From the NCBI GenBank assembly GCA_023417785.1, contig JAEZEH010000004.1:1-56613 (forward strand): DNA of 56,613 bases. The letters run 5' to 3'. Origin of the DNA: Bacteroidota bacterium. Its GTDB lineage: Bacteria; Bacteroidota; Bacteroidia; Cytophagales; Cyclobacteriaceae. The stretch's first letter is position 1. Each line of letters begins with the position of its first letter. The notes below the pieces were generated by a model. That model was not told the origin of the DNA, did not search any database, and saw only the letters and a list, made by a program, of their open reading frames with translations. Below, piece by piece: positions 26,041 through 35,290 of this stretch. The translations under genes were made by a program, and so were the position numbers.

Positions 26041-26429
26041 AAGGCATTTGGGTTGAGGTCGTGAATTTATGGTTTCCGGATTGTGCTTATGACACGAATT
26101 TCGTCAATGGTCCTGAGCGATGACAGGTGCAGACACGACAAACTACGAGGGCGATACCGGCAAAGGTGTAATAAGCCGGTGGATCCGCCCTCCATCATCC
26201 TGACAGCCCTCAGTATTCTTCCGGCTCATGGCGGGGGCACCCGAAGGGCGGAAAACAAATTGCTATGGTCATGGCTAGTATGACAAACACTGCGGTGTCT
26301 CACGCAGACAAAAGGATGACCATCTTTACCGTGAGGGCTTTCCAGGAATGCGATAGCCGTGCATCAATTACGACTCTTGCTCTTTGCGACTGCCTGCTGG
26401 AGGTTAACGCCCCCTCCGTTCGCGCGCAA
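26041..26429. other. Intergenic region without a supported gene
   Basis: A 389-bp gap between two minus-strand genes. It includes one copy of the catcctgacagc motif near 26190. The plus-strand frame crossing it runs into the antisense of the permease gene and looks like a shadow. I see no RNA gene, and no clear promoter for the reductase gene. Confidence 0.4.
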
Positions 26430-28799
26430 TCATTCATTCCGCAGAGAACGGACCGGATTGCTAAAGACAGTCCTCAGCGCCTGTGTGCTGACAATAAATA
26501 CGGTTATTATCATCGCGGCAACGCCCGTCACCACCAGGATCGACCAGTGGGGCGTGATACGATAGGGATACTGCTGCAGGAAAACGTCGATCATCCACCA
26601 TGCGAACGGAACGGTGATGACGAAGGCGATAATCACAAGCTTTGTAAAATCTTTTGTGAGCAACATCAACAAACTTGTCGCGGATGCTCCGAGGATCTTG
26701 CGAATGCCTAATTCCTTCGAGCGTTGTTCGGAAGTGAAGGCAGCGAGCCCGAAAAGTCCGAGACACGAAATGAAGATGGCGAGAACCGTGAAGCCCAGTG
26801 CCAGCTGCGCCACCAGGGCAATGCTCTGAAACTTGGTCTGGAACTCGTCGCCGGCGAAACGATGCCACAACGGATGCTCCGGATCTGCGGCCTTGAAAAT
26901 CTTTTCAACACCGGCGACTGCGCCCGCGAGATCTGCCGTCGGTTTTAGCCGTACCGAGATCGTGCTGCTCCAGGAAGGATTAAGAACCATCGCCAACGGA
27001 CCCACTGGATGATATGGCGAGCCCATCACAACATCATCTGTCACGCCGATGATGGTGCGCTCATCCCCCCAGATACGCAGCTTCTGCCCGATCGGATCAT
27101 GCAGACCCATTAACTCAAGGGCGGACTTGTTGATAATAATTGCCGACGTGTCACTGCCAATGAGGGGCGAGAAATCCCGCCCGTGAAGCATGTTGATTCC
27201 CATCGTAGTGGTAAAATCATACTCAGTGGCAATGGTTACAAAAGCAACTTTATCATCCCCGATTTTTCCAGGCCAGCTCACGCCGTCGGTGCTGGTGAAG
27301 ATCCGTGTGACCGGCGCGCTGGACTTCGTGACACTTTCCACCAGGCCGGAGGACAGCAGTTGTTGTTTGATCACGGCATAGTTCTGCTCGCGTTGATTAT
27401 TCGACCATATCAGCAAGAGGTTTTCCTTGTTGTAGCCGACTTGCCGCGCCTGCACATGCATAATCTGTTGGTAGGTGGCAATACTGCCAATCACAAGGAA
27501 AATCGAAAACGCGAATTGTAGTGTGACAAGCACCTTCCGGAGGTTTCCGGCGGAAGCTGGTCCCGCTACTGTGCCCTTCAGCACCTTCACAGGATGAAAA
27601 GAAGACAGATAAAACGCAGGATAACCCCCCGCAAGCAGGGCGGTGATAATGATTATCAGCGCCACCGAAACATATAACCATGGGTCGGTAAAATTGAGGA
27701 ACAGATTTTTTCCTACGACCGTATTATAAAATGGCAGCGCGAGTTGGACGATCACAACGGCAAAGAGGAAAGAGATGGAGGTGATGATGAGCGATTCGCC
27801 GATGAACTGCGCGATAAGCTGCATCCGCCGGGAGCCAATGGTTTTTCGAATACCAACTTCGCGTGCCCGACTCTGCGACCGTGCCGTGGCGAGGTTCGTA
27901 AAGTTAATGCAGGCGATGACTAGTACAAAGATGCCGACCACGGTAAATATGCGGACGTAATCGATAATTCCACCGGCCACCTTTCCGTTTTCGAACTCAC
28001 CGTATAAACGCCACTTGACGAGTGGATGTAAAAAGACCTCCGCCGTTGGGGCCGATTTGTTGTTTTCTTTTTCGAGTGACGCGATCTGCGTGGCAACTTC
28101 CGCCGCATCAGCGGCGTCGCGCAGTTCAACGAAGATCGTGAAAGAATGATTCTGCCAGTCGGACATCGATCGCTTGTACCATTCCTCCGTCGAAGCATAA
28201 TAGGCGGAAGAAAGGAGCAGATCAAATTGAAGGCTGGAGTTCGACGGGATGTCTTCAAGCACCGCAGCTACTGCCAGGTCGTGCTCGGTGTCGATAGTAA
28301 ACGTCCTGCCCACTGCATCGACCGTACCGAACAAAGCCATTGCTGTCGAGCGCGTAAGAACGGCTGAAGAGGGGTCGGAAAGGACAGTGCGCGTATCCCC
28401 CGCGAGGACCTTGAATGAGAACATGGATAGAAAGTCGCCAGCCGCGGCTACTCCCATCTTGCTGATCCGGTTCTCACCACTACTCAGCAGGTAGCCTTCA
28501 GGTGGCTTCACCAATGACACATGCGTTATCTGCCCCGACCGTTGCCGAAGCGCGTCCATTAGCGGGAAAGGCGTGTTGAAGGAGGTCTGGACCTTTTCGT
28601 TGATGACCTGATTTGATCCCACGAGGAAAATGCGTTCGTGGTTCTGATGGAACTTGTCGAACGAGAGCTCGTCGGTTACCCACAACAGGATTAACGCGCT
28701 GGCGGCAAGGCCCACCGCCAGGCCGCTGATATTGATCACTGAGTATACGGCATTGCGCTGCAAGGCTCTGAGGGTAACAACGACGAAGTTCTTAAGCAT
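26430..28799 (-). CDS. MacB/FtsX-type ABC transporter permease
   Basis: A 789-aa permease of the large Bacteroidota FtsX family with two halves. Each half has a MacB-like periplasmic domain and FtsX core: an N-terminal helix (residues about 10-35, RALQRNAVYSVINISGLAVG), periplasmic domain to about 270, three helices near 275-400 containing ARSQSRAREVGIRKTIGS, then a second periplasmic domain and a C-terminal trio of helices with EQRSKELGIRKILGA. The repeated ELGIRK motif on cytoplasmic loops is the ATPase contact. No ATPase gene adjoins, so it would use a separately encoded one. The start at 28799 is chosen because MLKNFVVVTLRAL is the usual N-terminus. Substrate unknown. Confidence 0.93.
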   Translation of the reverse strand: MLKNFVVVTLRALQRNAVYSVINISGLAVGLAASALILLWVTDELSFDKFHQNHERIFLVGSNQVINEKVQTSFNTPFPLMDALRQRSGQITHVSLVKPPEGYLLSSGENRISKMGVAAAGDFLSMFSFKVLAGDTRTVLSDPSSAVLTRSTAMALFGTVDAVGRTFTIDTEHDLAVAAVLEDIPSNSSLQFDLLLSSAYYASTEEWYKRSMSDWQNHSFTIFVELRDAADAAEVATQIASLEKENNKSAPTAEVFLHPLVKWRLYGEFENGKVAGGIIDYVRIFTVVGIFVLVIACINFTNLATARSQSRAREVGIRKTIGSRRMQLIAQFIGESLIITSISFLFAVVIVQLALPFYNTVVGKNLFLNFTDPWLYVSVALIIIITALLAGGYPAFYLSSFHPVKVLKGTVAGPASAGNLRKVLVTLQFAFSIFLVIGSIATYQQIMHVQARQVGYNKENLLLIWSNNQREQNYAVIKQQLLSSGLVESVTKSSAPVTRIFTSTDGVSWPGKIGDDKVAFVTIATEYDFTTTMGINMLHGRDFSPLIGSDTSAIIINKSALELMGLHDPIGQKLRIWGDERTIIGVTDDVVMGSPYHPVGPLAMVLNPSWSSTISVRLKPTADLAGAVAGVEKIFKAADPEHPLWHRFAGDEFQTKFQSIALVAQLALGFTVLAIFISCLGLFGLAAFTSEQRSKELGIRKILGASATSLLMLLTKDFTKLVIIAFVITVPFAWWMIDVFLQQYPYRITPHWSILVVTGVAAMIITVFIVSTQALRTVFSNPVRSLRNE

Positions 28800-29449
28800 A
28801 AAGAAGAGGGTTATCGGCTTCACGTACACTCAACGGAAAACATTAAGCTACAGCCGTGGTTGCCATTCGCATGCCACAAACGCAATTTTATCCTTCAGGG
28901 CCCAAAAACGGGATTTATGAAGTTGTACTATGTTCGGAGCCGGACAGGGTTGGTCGATTCCGGGCTGACAACCCGGATGAGAGGCCAGCGTTTGCAGGTG
29001 CATGGCTGCGCAAATCCCGGTCTGGCTTTGTTCAACACGTTCTGATTCAGGCCGGACATTGGCAAGACAACTGCGCTGTTTAAAAGCTTCACTTCCCGCA
29101 CCGGCCTCAATACTTCATAGCCGGGATCGGCGAACGGAAAACGATTGAAGTTACCTTGATTGATTCACCACGATCTGTTTCAGGAACACTGGACTTCAAC
29201 AATTGCCTGAAGAGTATCGGTCATCATGTGCGGCATACCCTAACAAGGCAAATGACGATGGACACGTGATAATGCAAACTTTTCCCGGAATAGTATAAGC
29301 CCTTCTGTGCTCCCGATCCGTTTATTGGTCTGAATACAATATCCACCGGGTGCTCTTGACGGGCAGACATGGAACGGGGTTATAGAAATCAACTAAACCG
29401 GCGCAATGGGTCTCAATACTGACTGGATGAAATTTTAGAGAAAAAACTG
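28800..29449. other. Intergenic region, possible gene remnants
   Basis: About 650 bp between divergent genes. Open stretches with protein-like composition occur (a plus-strand frame from about 28860 to 29045 and another across 29120-29270) but neither has a start with a plausible signal or a known domain, and each is interrupted. A small stem is present at about 28962-28978 (ccggg/cccgg). I treat it as decayed sequence plus the promoter of the metal operon at its right end. Confidence 0.4.
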
Positions 29450-29457
29450 TACATTTG
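29450..29457 (+). promoter_or_regulatory. -7 element of the metal-efflux operon
   Basis: TACATTTG is a perfect match to the Bacteroidota -7 consensus TAnnTTTG, 20 bp before the first gene. The -33 TTG is not perfect at the expected spacing. A gtac-containing ctgtaca half-dyad overlaps the element (29447-29453) and might bind a copper sensor, but no such regulator is in the window. Confidence 0.5.
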
Positions 29458-29477
29458 TATTAGCTTAACAGAGGTAA

Positions 29478-29912
29478 GTGCAGCGAGTTAGAAAAATATC
29501 GGCCATTTTGCTTTCAGTCCTGGTGCTGCTCAGTTCCACGAACGTTACGTTTGCGATGCATTATTGTATGGGCGAGCTGGAGAGCATTGCGCTATTCAGC
29601 GAGGCCGGCACCTGTGATATGGCGAAACAGAAAAAGACCGCCTCAGCCAGCAAGCACGGTCCTGATTGCCACCAGCACCAAATGGCAGCAAAAAATTGTT
29701 GTGAAGATCAGACGCTGGTTCTGGAAGGTATCGAAGAGTTGAGTCTCGTCAAGTCTTTCGAAATACCTGACTTTCAGATGACCGCGATGTTATACGCGCT
29801 GGTCTCCTGCATTCTTACGTCACAATCCGTTGACTACTATACATTCGACGATTACTCTCCACCCCCGATTGAGCGTGACATAACTGTACTCGTTCAGTCC
29901 TTCCTTATTTAA
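29478..29912 (+). CDS. HYC_CC_PP family exported protein
   Basis: A 144-aa exported protein named for conserved His-Tyr-Cys, Cys-Cys and Pro-Pro motifs, all present: MHYCMGELES after the signal peptide (1-26), KNCCEDQ in the middle and YSPPPIERD near the end. A His/Cys-rich loop (HGPDCHQHQM) lies between. Such proteins accompany heavy-metal RND efflux genes in Bacteroidota, as here, where CusA begins 101 bp downstream; metal binding is inferred from the residues. The start codon is GTG at 29478, supported by an agagg sequence just upstream; there is no in-frame ATG before the signal sequence. It is the first gene of the metal-efflux operon. Confidence 0.85.
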   Translation: MQRVRKISAILLSVLVLLSSTNVTFAMHYCMGELESIALFSEAGTCDMAKQKKTASASKHGPDCHQHQMAAKNCCEDQTLVLEGIEELSLVKSFEIPDFQMTAMLYALVSCILTSQSVDYYTFDDYSPPPIERDITVLVQSFLI

Positions 29913-30013
29913 GCGTTTCATTCAATTATCTGACTGAGGTTTAGCATTGCTACACCTTCAGGCATGGGTTCGCATGCACTTATCTAAAACGGTTAATTCA
30001 AATTGAATGGAAG

Positions 30014-33000
30014 ATGCTCAATGCTATAATCAAGTTTTTTCTCGAGAATAAGCTCGTTACTGTTCTCGTACTGCTAGTCGTTGTGGCCTGGGGTATAGTG
30101 ACCGCCCCTTTCAATTGGAACATTGACATCCTGCCGCGTGATCCGGTTCCCGTTGATGCCATTCCTGATATCGGCGAAAACCAGCAAATTGTTTTCACTG
30201 AATGGATGGGCCGTTCTCCACAAGACGTTGAGGATCAAATTACCTATCCGCTCACAACGGCACTATTGGGGCTTCCCGGTGTAAAAAGTGTGCGGAGCAG
30301 TTCGGCGTTCGGTTTCTCCAGTATCTATATCATCTTCAATGAAGACATCGAATTCTATTGGAGTCGTTCCCGGGTACTGGAAAAATTAAACTCACTCTCA
30401 ACAGGTCTGTTGCCTCCTGAAGTGCAGCCCAAGCTTGGGCCTGATGCCACCGCTCTCGGGCAGGTGTACTGGTACACGCTGGAAGGTCGTGATAAAGATG
30501 GCAAGCCGACCGGAGGCTGGGACCTTCACGAACTCCGTACCATTCAGGATTACTACATCCGCTATTCGCTCACTGCGGTAGAAGGCGTAGCTGAAGTAGC
30601 CTCCGTGGGTGGATACGTTAAAGAATACCAGGTGGATGTTGATCCGGCAGCTTTGAAAGCCCACGGGGTTACCCTGATGGATGTAATGCAGGCGGTAAAG
30701 AATAGCAACATTGATGTGGGCGCCAATACCATTGAAGTGAACAAGGTCGACTATTTCGTCAGGGGCCTGGGGTATGTACAGGAACTTGCCGATCTGGACA
30801 AAGCGGTAGTGAAGGTCACCGACAATGTACCTATCCGTGTAAAGGATGTTGCTGTTGTAAATATTGGTCCACAGCCCCGGAACATGGGCGGTATCCTGGA
30901 CAAGTCCGGAGCGGAAGCTGTAGGCGGTGTGGTGATTGCCCGATATGGCGACAATCCGCTCAAAATCATTAATGCGGTAAAAGACGAAATAAACAAAATG
31001 GCCGATGGCCTTCCATCCAAGACACTGGATGACGGTACAGTTTCCAAAGTAACCATTGTACCTTTTTACGATCGCACCGGCCTGATCTATGAAACGCTGG
31101 GGACACTCTACGAGGCAATAAGCCTGCAAATACTTATTACCATTATAGTAATCATTGTGATGGTATACAACCTGCGGGCTTCGATACTCATTTCCGGCCT
31201 CCTGCCTATGGCTGTTCTGATGTCTTTCATTTTTATGAAATATGTCGGTGTGGATGCGAACATTGTGGCCTTGTCAGGAATTGCCATTGCCATTGGTACG
31301 ATGGTCGATCTCGGAATCATTCTGAACGAAAATATCCTGCGGCATATGGAAAGCGCCACGGCGGGTAAATCGAAACTCCAAACGGTGTATGAAGCAACCA
31401 CGGAAGTGGCTACTGCGATTTTAACTGCAGTTAGTACCACTATTGTAAGCTTCCTGCCCGTATTCACCCTGCAGGCAGCTGAAGGTAAACTGTTCGGGCC
31501 TCTGGCATACACCAAAACGTTTGCTCTGGTGTCGGCGTTGATCTTTACGCTGGTGATTATGCCGGCCTTCTCACATTGGATTTTTTCAATAAAGAAGGGT
31601 AAGGGCAGAATAGGTTTATATCTGAATTACCTGTTACTGCTAGGCGGACCGGTGATTGCGTTTACAATATGGGCGTGGGCCGGATGGACCCTGTTCGGAT
31701 TTGGTCTCGTCAACCTGTTGTTACATTACTTTCCTGAACGACTAGGACGTCACAAGGACCTGATGCGTGTAGGCATCACCGTGGTGGCGGTAGCCTGGCT
31801 GCTCACCACGGAGTGGGTACCGCTCGGAGTATCGAATAGCATGCTGGTCAACTTTCTGTTTATCGCGGTTATTCTGGGATTAGTGCTTGGGGCCTTAGCT
31901 CTATTCCTCAGGTTTTATCCCAGGATACTTATGTGGTGCCTAGATCACAAGGGACTTTTCCTGATTATTCCGGTAATTATCATGCTGCTTGGGGTCAACG
32001 TGTGGCTGGGCTTTGATCGGGTGTTTGGCTTCATACCCAAATCCACTGAAACGCTGGGCTGGAACATAAGAGAAACATCCGGGTGGGCCGCAGCGACGGA
32101 TGTATTCCCGGGTCTTGGTGAAGAATTCATGCCTTCGCTCAGTGAAGGGTCATTCCTGCTCATGCCTACATCTATGCCGCACTCCGGAATGGAGGCGAAC
32201 CGCGAAATCCTGCAACAGCTTGATATGATGGTGACAGCTATCCCGGAAGTTGAAATGGTAGTCGGCAAGGCGGGCCGGGCTGAAACGGCGATTGACCCCG
32301 CCCCTGTTTCCATGTTTGAAAACACGATCAACTACAGGAGCGAATACGCGTCAGACATCAACGGTAACAAGCTGAGATTTCAGGTGAATGATGACGGACA
32401 CTTTGTATTGAAAGACGGGAATTTCTACGATCCGGAATCGATGTCGCCAGAGCAGGTTGACGTGAGTCAGCTTGTGCCTGACCGAAGAGGTGAATACTTC
32501 CGGCAATGGCGGGATCACATCAAAACTCCCGATGACATCTGGGATGAAATCGTGTCGGTAATCAATATTCCGGGAGTCACATCCTCCCCCAGGCTGCAGC
32601 CCATTGAAACACGCCTCGTGATGCTGCAAACCGGTATGCGCGCGCCTATGGGTATCAAGGTGTATGGGCCTGACCTGAAAACCATTGAAGAATTCGGACT
32701 ACAGCTGGAAAAATATCTGAAGGAGGTGCCTTCCGTAAAAACAGAAGCCGTGTTTGCGGATCGCATCGTTGGCAAGCCTTACCTGGAGATTGACATTGAC
32801 CGCGACCAGATAAGCCGATATGGGCTGAACATCCAGGACGTGCAGGACTATGTGGAAACAGCCATTGGAGGTATGCAGGTAAGTACGACCGTGGAAGGGC
32901 GTGAACGATTCCCGATCCGGGTGCGATATGCCAGAGAATATCGGGATGATCCCTACGCTATCGAAAATATGCAGGTACCCACACCGTTGGGAAGTTACAT

Positions 33001-33838
33001 CCCACTGGGGCAGCTGGCAAGGATCACGTACCGTCCCGGCCCCGAAATGATCCGTGGCGAGAACAGCTTCCTCGTGGGTTATGTCCTGCTCGACAGGAAA
33101 AAAGAGTTTGCAGAAGTCACCGTGGTTGAAGATGCGCAGCGCCACCTTCGTTCGAAAATAGCGTCGGGTGAGTTGGTGGTTCCGGCCGGTGTTCGCTATG
33201 AATTTTCCGGCAGCTACGAAAATCAGGTTCGCGCGGAGAAACGCCTTGCCATCGTAGTTCCGCTTTGTCTTATAGCCATCTTCCTGATTTTGTATTTTCA
33301 ATTCAAAGCCATATCAACCACCCTCTTTGTGTTCAGCGGTATAGCAATGGCCTTCTCCGGAGGTTTCATGATGCTTTGGTTCTACGATCAGGGTTGGTTC
33401 ATGGACTTTTCAGTATTCGGCACCAACATGCGCGAACTGTTTCAAATGAAGACTTACAACCTGAGTGTGGCTGTGTGGGTTGGCTTTATCGCCCTCTTCG
33501 GTATCGCTACAGACGACGGTGTACTGGTAGCCACCTATCTGAAGCAAAGTTTTGAAAAACGCGAACCTGAAAGCGTAATTGAAATACGCAAGGCCGTGCT
33601 GGAGGCCGGCAAAAAACGGGTGCTCCCGGCCATGATGACCACCGCCACAACATTGCTGGCCCTGCTACCGGTATTGACGTCGTCCGGGCGGGGATCAGAT
33701 ATCATGATCCCGATGGCAATACCTTCATTTGGAGGTATGATCATCGAGATCATTACCGTTTTACTGGTTCCTGTTCTGTATTGCTGGTGGGCAGAGCGCA
33801 AGCTCAAACGCAATCCGGAAGTATTTACTGAATCTTAA
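30014..33838 (+). CDS. cusA: CusA-type Cu(I)/Ag(I) RND efflux pump
   Basis: A 1274-aa inner-membrane proton-driven pump of the heavy-metal efflux (CusA/CzcA) family. The three methionines of the E. coli CusA binding site (M573, M623, M672) align with M717 (LLMPTSM), M767 (VSMFENTI) and M870 (LVMLQTGM), so the substrate is most likely Cu(I)/Ag(I) rather than Zn/Co. A proton-relay acidic residue is at D432 (GTMVDLGIILNEN). The protein is about 230 residues longer than CusA: extra membrane helices lie between about 540 and 680, after the first half, and a longer periplasmic insert at about 775-845. Followed in 7 bp by the TolC-like gene and then the adaptor, so a full tripartite pump is encoded together. 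Confidence 0.96.
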   Translation: MLNAIIKFFLENKLVTVLVLLVVVAWGIVTAPFNWNIDILPRDPVPVDAIPDIGENQQIVFTEWMGRSPQDVEDQITYPLTTALLGLPGVKSVRSSSAFGFSSIYIIFNEDIEFYWSRSRVLEKLNSLSTGLLPPEVQPKLGPDATALGQVYWYTLEGRDKDGKPTGGWDLHELRTIQDYYIRYSLTAVEGVAEVASVGGYVKEYQVDVDPAALKAHGVTLMDVMQAVKNSNIDVGANTIEVNKVDYFVRGLGYVQELADLDKAVVKVTDNVPIRVKDVAVVNIGPQPRNMGGILDKSGAEAVGGVVIARYGDNPLKIINAVKDEINKMADGLPSKTLDDGTVSKVTIVPFYDRTGLIYETLGTLYEAISLQILITIIVIIVMVYNLRASILISGLLPMAVLMSFIFMKYVGVDANIVALSGIAIAIGTMVDLGIILNENILRHMESATAGKSKLQTVYEATTEVATAILTAVSTTIVSFLPVFTLQAAEGKLFGPLAYTKTFALVSALIFTLVIMPAFSHWIFSIKKGKGRIGLYLNYLLLLGGPVIAFTIWAWAGWTLFGFGLVNLLLHYFPERLGRHKDLMRVGITVVAVAWLLTTEWVPLGVSNSMLVNFLFIAVILGLVLGALALFLRFYPRILMWCLDHKGLFLIIPVIIMLLGVNVWLGFDRVFGFIPKSTETLGWNIRETSGWAAATDVFPGLGEEFMPSLSEGSFLLMPTSMPHSGMEANREILQQLDMMVTAIPEVEMVVGKAGRAETAIDPAPVSMFENTINYRSEYASDINGNKLRFQVNDDGHFVLKDGNFYDPESMSPEQVDVSQLVPDRRGEYFRQWRDHIKTPDDIWDEIVSVINIPGVTSSPRLQPIETRLVMLQTGMRAPMGIKVYGPDLKTIEEFGLQLEKYLKEVPSVKTEAVFADRIVGKPYLEIDIDRDQISRYGLNIQDVQDYVETAIGGMQVSTTVEGRERFPIRVRYAREYRDDPYAIENMQVPTPLGSYIPLGQLARITYRPGPEMIRGENSFLVGYVLLDRKKEFAEVTVVEDAQRHLRSKIASGELVVPAGVRYEFSGSYENQVRAEKRLAIVVPLCLIAIFLILYFQFKAISTTLFVFSGIAMAFSGGFMMLWFYDQGWFMDFSVFGTNMRELFQMKTYNLSVAVWVGFIALFGIATDDGVLVATYLKQSFEKREPESVIEIRKAVLEAGKKRVLPAMMTTATTLLALLPVLTSSGRGSDIMIPMAIPSFGGMIIEIITVLLVPVLYCWWAERKLKRNPEVFTES

Positions 33839-33845
33839 ACTGAGG

Positions 33846-35273
33846 ATGATGAAAAGAATTGTAATTATTATATGGTTGCTTTTCGGCGTTCACGCCGGTG
33901 CCATTTCACAAAGCCTTGATGAATACCTGAAAGTGGCATCAGAAAACAACCCCGAGCTAAGGGCTTATTTCAATGAATATCTGGCCTCGCTGGAAAAGGT
34001 ACCACAGGTTGGTGCGCTTCCTGATCCGGAACTGACTGTGGGCTTTTTCCTGCGGCCCATGGAGCGCTTTATGGGCAATCAGCAGGCAGACATCCAACTC
34101 ATGCAAATGTTCCCGTGGTTTGGCCTGTTGAGAACACAAAAAGATGAAGCCAGTAAAATGGCTTTGGCACAATATGAAGTATTCAAGGATGCCAGGTACC
34201 GCTTGTTTTATCAGGTGAAAAATGTGTGGTACCAGCTATATCGTTTGGAAGAGGAAATCCGGATCACTGAAGAGAGCCTGGCTATTCTCAAACAATATGA
34301 ACGGTTGGCGCTGATTCGTTTCCAGACTTCAGGAACAGGATCGGGTTCCGGAACTTCGGGTTTACAGGAATCCTCAACGATGAACACTGCAGCTTCATCT
34401 TCATCAGCGTCTTCAATGGGTGGGATGAGCAGTGGTATGAGTGGCAGCGATTCAGGTAAAAGCAATGTCAAAGGCAGTTCATCCATGGGTACATCTTCCT
34501 CAATGAGCTCGAATGACTCGGGCATGAGTGATGTACTTCGGGTAAAAATCGAAATAAAGGAACTCGAAAGCAGACTGGCTTTGCTGGAAGACTCACGGGG
34601 ACCTTTAAGGGCGGAATTCAATCAGCTACTGAACCGGAAACCAGATGCTGAAGTTTCTGTTGTCGATTCATTGAGTGGTCCGGCGTTAACCCTTGAGCGT
34701 CAGATCTTGCTTGATAGCATCACCCGAAACAACCCGATGCTGAAAATGCTGGATGCAGAGCAAGACGCCTACGAAGTTCAAAAGAAAATGGCCAGACTGG
34801 AGAGCAGGCCTATGCTGGGAGTTGGTGTAAACTATATGCCTTTCAGTCCGAGGACAGAAAACGGCATGTCTATGGGCGGTGACGACATGGTGATGCCTAT
34901 GGTTAGGGTGAGCATTCCCATCTATCGCAAAAGATACAATGCTTTGCAAAAAGAAGCTGAGCTCAGACAGCTCGCTGCACAGGAACGCAGAGAGAATACC
35001 GTAAATCTATTGACAACCCAATGGTCATCCGCATTGCGCGATCTGGACGATGCATACAGGCGGACAAAACTGTACAAGGAGCAAACCGAGCTTGCCAGTC
35101 AGGCGCTGAATCTGCTGATGACCAGATATGCAACGGACGGACGGGATTTCGAGGACGTTCTCAGGGTACAACAGCAGTTACTCGACTATAAGATGAAGCT
35201 TATTACTTCAATTGTGGATCAACATACTTCCGTAGCCCTGTTGGAAAGTCTGGCAGCAACTGAATTGAACTAA
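33846..35273 (+). CDS. TolC-family outer-membrane channel with Ser/Gly/Met-rich insert
   Basis: A 475-aa outer-membrane efflux protein of the CusC/TolC group. The signal peptide (1-22) is followed by an OEP domain with SLDEYLKVASENNPELRAYF and LPDPELTVGFFLRPM, and a second repeat starting near residue 280 (LDSITRNNPMLKMLDAEQ). Between them, at about residues 160-227, is a low-complexity segment of Ser, Gly and Met with few other residues (SSASSMGGMSSGMSGSDSG is typical). It interrupts the long periplasmic helices where ordinary TolC proteins continue, and the Met content suggests copper or silver contact (inference). Coupled to cusA (7 bp) and to the adaptor (17 bp). Confidence 0.92.
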   Translation: MMKRIVIIIWLLFGVHAGAISQSLDEYLKVASENNPELRAYFNEYLASLEKVPQVGALPDPELTVGFFLRPMERFMGNQQADIQLMQMFPWFGLLRTQKDEASKMALAQYEVFKDARYRLFYQVKNVWYQLYRLEEEIRITEESLAILKQYERLALIRFQTSGTGSGSGTSGLQESSTMNTAASSSSASSMGGMSSGMSGSDSGKSNVKGSSSMGTSSSMSSNDSGMSDVLRVKIEIKELESRLALLEDSRGPLRAEFNQLLNRKPDAEVSVVDSLSGPALTLERQILLDSITRNNPMLKMLDAEQDAYEVQKKMARLESRPMLGVGVNYMPFSPRTENGMSMGGDDMVMPMVRVSIPIYRKRYNALQKEAELRQLAAQERRENTVNLLTTQWSSALRDLDDAYRRTKLYKEQTELASQALNLLMTRYATDGRDFEDVLRVQQQLLDYKMKLITSIVDQHTSVALLESLAATELN

Positions 35274-35290
35274 TCGCGATAAAGTTTACA

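Noticed and set aside
28860..29110. Overlapping 60-75 aa frames right of the permease gene
   Set aside because: They lack a recognisable family, are mutually overlapping on both strands, and fit decayed sequence better.
30398..33301. Minus-strand frames of up to 243 aa inside cusA
   Set aside because: Shadows of a strongly conserved RND pump gene on the other strand.
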